Position numbers and translations under genes: made by a program
Part shown: positions 61,954-64,000 of the stretch, in pieces
Layout: each line of letters starts with the position of its first letter
Numbering within the stretch: the first letter of the stretch is position 1
The notes under the pieces: model-generated
What the model was told of the DNA's origin: nothing
Seen by the model: the letters and a program-made list of their open reading frames with translations, nothing else
Database searches by the model: none
NCBI GenBank assembly: GCA_021399445.1
Contig: JAJTUQ010000002.1
Span: 2,790,001 to 2,854,000 of the forward strand
DNA from: Xylogone sp. PMI_703
Lineage: Eukaryota > Ascomycota > Leotiomycetes
Length of the DNA: 64,000 nucleotides
Direction: 5' to 3'

Positions 61954-64000
61954 CTTGGTTTGTTGTAGCTAGAAGGATCAACGATTCCAACTGTTATCCA
62001 GATTCAAGGCTAGCAAAGAGGAGGAACGGGGTGGCAGGAGTGTATATATAATGTGAAGAGAGGGCAAGCACACGAGTTCAGGGTTCAATGACGACGGTGG
62101 TCGTTGGGGAGCCTCCAGTCCAGCGAGGGCGTGATCCGACGTGATGTAATCCGATCAGCGAGACTATGATAATGCCAACCAGTCCCCAACCAATAGTTAG
62201 GACTGCAAGACAACAATTGAGTAAACCAACTCAATCTTCAATGCAAGCAAGAAGCAGATTTGCTGCTACAGAGAAGAGTGAGATAGAGGAATTGTTGAGA
62301 GAAGACGGATGGGGAGGAGAGGAGGAGGGGAAAGTGAGGTTAAGAGGAAGTGAAGAAGGAAAGACGGGAGCTGGAAAGATGCCTGAGATAAGAAACCTTG
62401 GGCAGTCACCCAAAACACTCGTTCCTACCGCACCGACTTTTCCTCGAGTTTCTGCTGGGAAGGACTAGCCCAAGTGACCATCTCTCTCGGTTTTTGCCAT
62501 CCCGCTCCCTTCCTCTTCGCCTTCAACCATCTTCCCCTTTAGGACAAGACAAGACCAAGAGGAAAAGATGCCGAGGCACTCATTACTGCTCCCAGGGCTA
62601 TTTTTCGGAGAGCACGAGGGCATTGGCACCTCAAACGGAGAGCAGCTGGCCCACCGGACGCCTCGAGACCACAGGGCACGAAGAGGGCGTTGCGCAGAGA
62701 AAGTCGATGATCCAAATTGGATGCTTGGACGAACCGCAGTTAGCCCTACCCATCCGCGCTGCACCCTGCATTTGTTGAGAAGTGTCGAGGCGTCATGTTG
62801 CAGATCTGGCGTGTTGCGCATGGCGCTGTCCTTTCCACCCCAAGAAGGGCTCTAGCGTGCTCGGTGCAGCACCACAACCGAGCGAGTCGTGTGCTCACTC
62901 GCCAACTTGCGAGCTTTGCGCAGAACCTCGGCGGCTGGTCACGTGCTGATAACAAGCTGGGACCACGGCGCTGCTGCCCCCGATTGGATCCGCTTGCTGT
63001 GGTTCACGTCAGAACTCGGTGATGGAAAGGAGGCGATAAGAGGGGAGGTCGGGCCCTTGCATCAACGCCCATCGTGGAATTCTCTGCACTGACGAAATAT
63101 ACACGCCACCTCCTTGGATCTGCCATTATTCTCCAGCATCAGAGCGCCGAGATACCCTACTCTCCCAAGCACAAAAATACCAAAAACACAAAGGCGGGGG
63201 AAAGGACCAACAAAGGCACCAACCGCAAAGATTGGACCAAAAGACTGGCCCAGTCCTCCAATCCTGTACCAGCAATCTAACCTGTACGCATCTGCATATT
63301 TCCTAGGCGCTGCTGAGTAGTGGGGTTTCCCCATCCCCAACAAAAACCAAACCCGTCAACCACCAAGAAAAATAACAATAAACCAGAGGGGGTTCAGCCA
63401 AGGAAGGGAAGCAGACGAAACGTGCAACACCGAAATTTCTTTTCCGTGCGCTTTGCCCTTTCTCTCTCCGAAATACTGTGTATATCCCCCTCTCTTTTCT
63501 CATCTTTAATCTCGCCCAGTCGAGCTACTCTTATTAACACTAATTACCGAGCCTCGCTGCTACAGCAAAGCTGTTTAGTACCGAAGTACCGTATGTAATG
63601 ATTTCTGCAACAAAACCATGAAGACTTTCCCTCTCGTCCGAAGAACCCGATTCCCATGTACGTAGCGGAGTATGGTATGGTTTACTGCAACAGAATATGC
63701 ACGAAATGGTTGCTGGCTAAGTACAGCATACTGCACTGCACCGGACTGTAATTATGTGCGCGTATCAAATAAGGAACCTATCCCAACGTATTGCATCAAA
63801 CCGGCCATAGATGCAACGCGTGTGTACCATCGTATTGTCCATACAATGTTAAAAGTTTGCCCACGAGGAAAGAAGGAGCGAAGCATGACGTTGCCATGGA
63901 AGCTGGTCGGCGAGTACATCTCCCGATGCCGTACGTCTCGCACGCAGCCTCTCCCTTCGTATTTTTATTGCGCTTTGCGCTTTCATCTCCGTTGCTCGCA
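61954..64000. other. upstream of elongase, no supported gene
   Basis: A 100-codon frame at 62166-62468 on the plus strand (starting MIMPTSPQPIVRTARQQL, then a Glu/Gly/Lys-rich stretch) is the only candidate and could be a small gene divergent from the elongase, but its purine-rich low complexity makes chance as likely. Further on, frames overlap on both strands. From 63.1 to 63.6 kb A- and C/T-rich tracts suggest the promoter of a gene beyond the window. No RNA gene recognised. Confidence 0.45.
62043..62050 (-). promoter_or_regulatory. TATA box of the elongase gene
   Basis: TATATATA 90 bp upstream of the elongase start codon on the minus strand, a usual distance for fungal genes. It is the only such element in this promoter. 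Confidence 0.5.

Overview
The window is nuclear DNA of a filamentous ascomycete (Pezizomycotina). Most genes carry several short introns (46-63 bp, GTRNGT-type donors, YAG acceptors), intergenic stretches run 0.2-5 kb, and the gene set combines fungal housekeeping genes with secreted plant-polymer enzymes and a Zn2Cys6 regulator. A helotialean (Leotiomycetes) source is my impression from the protein sequences and is not proven. I found no bacterial genes, rRNA, CRISPR array or intact transposon, and no tRNA on a visual B-box scan.

Layout. 1-4.3 kb: a large Zn2Cys6 transcription factor (minus). 6.3-10.7 kb: a SIP3/LAM-type BAR-PH-VASt lipid-transfer protein (plus), convergent with a DUF3074 coiled-coil protein (11.3-13.7 kb, minus). 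15.0-18.0 kb: a GH3 beta-glucosidase (minus). 18-28.8 kb is gene-poor, with only two unrecognised single-exon genes (21.0-22.0 and 26.8-27.4 kb, both minus) and a 4.8 kb desert whose base composition changes near 25 kb. 28.8-30.3 kb: a mannose-6-phosphate-receptor-like (MRL1) sorting receptor (minus), divergent from sterol C-14 reductase ERG24 (31.0-32.6 kb, plus). 34.8-37.8 kb: a second, classical secreted beta-glucosidase (plus). 37.9-39.0 kb: an EFM4-type eEF1A lysine methyltransferase (minus).

39.4-54 kb is compact housekeeping DNA: PP2A scaffold subunit (minus), cytosolic PheRS beta subunit (plus), myotubularin phosphatase YMR1 (minus), 40S ribosomal protein S18 (plus), ribosome maturation factor SDO1 (minus), vacuolar carboxypeptidase Y (plus) and a CpdS-type serine carboxypeptidase (minus). 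These alternate as divergent and convergent pairs. 55-58 kb holds a Cas1p-like polysaccharide O-acetyltransferase and 60.5-62 kb an ELO-family fatty-acid elongase (both minus). 62-64 kb has no supported gene.

The genes do not form one pathway or a secondary-metabolite cluster. Loose themes are plant cell-wall sugar release (two GH3 enzymes, both with CreA-consensus sites upstream), vacuolar/secretory proteolysis and its sorting receptor, membrane lipids (ERG24, ELO, LAM protein, YMR1) and translation (PheRS, S18, SDO1, EFM4). I see no convincing unknown multigene system. The best leads are a Gln-for-His change in the elongase histidine box, a possible alternative cytosolic tail in the MRL1-like receptor, a recurring TTATGCCT/AGGCATAA palindrome upstream of two genes, a hypervariable-looking Glu/Asp tract inside a methyltransferase, and two orphan proteins beside a compositional boundary. 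All exon boundaries were joined by hand from splice consensus and frame.
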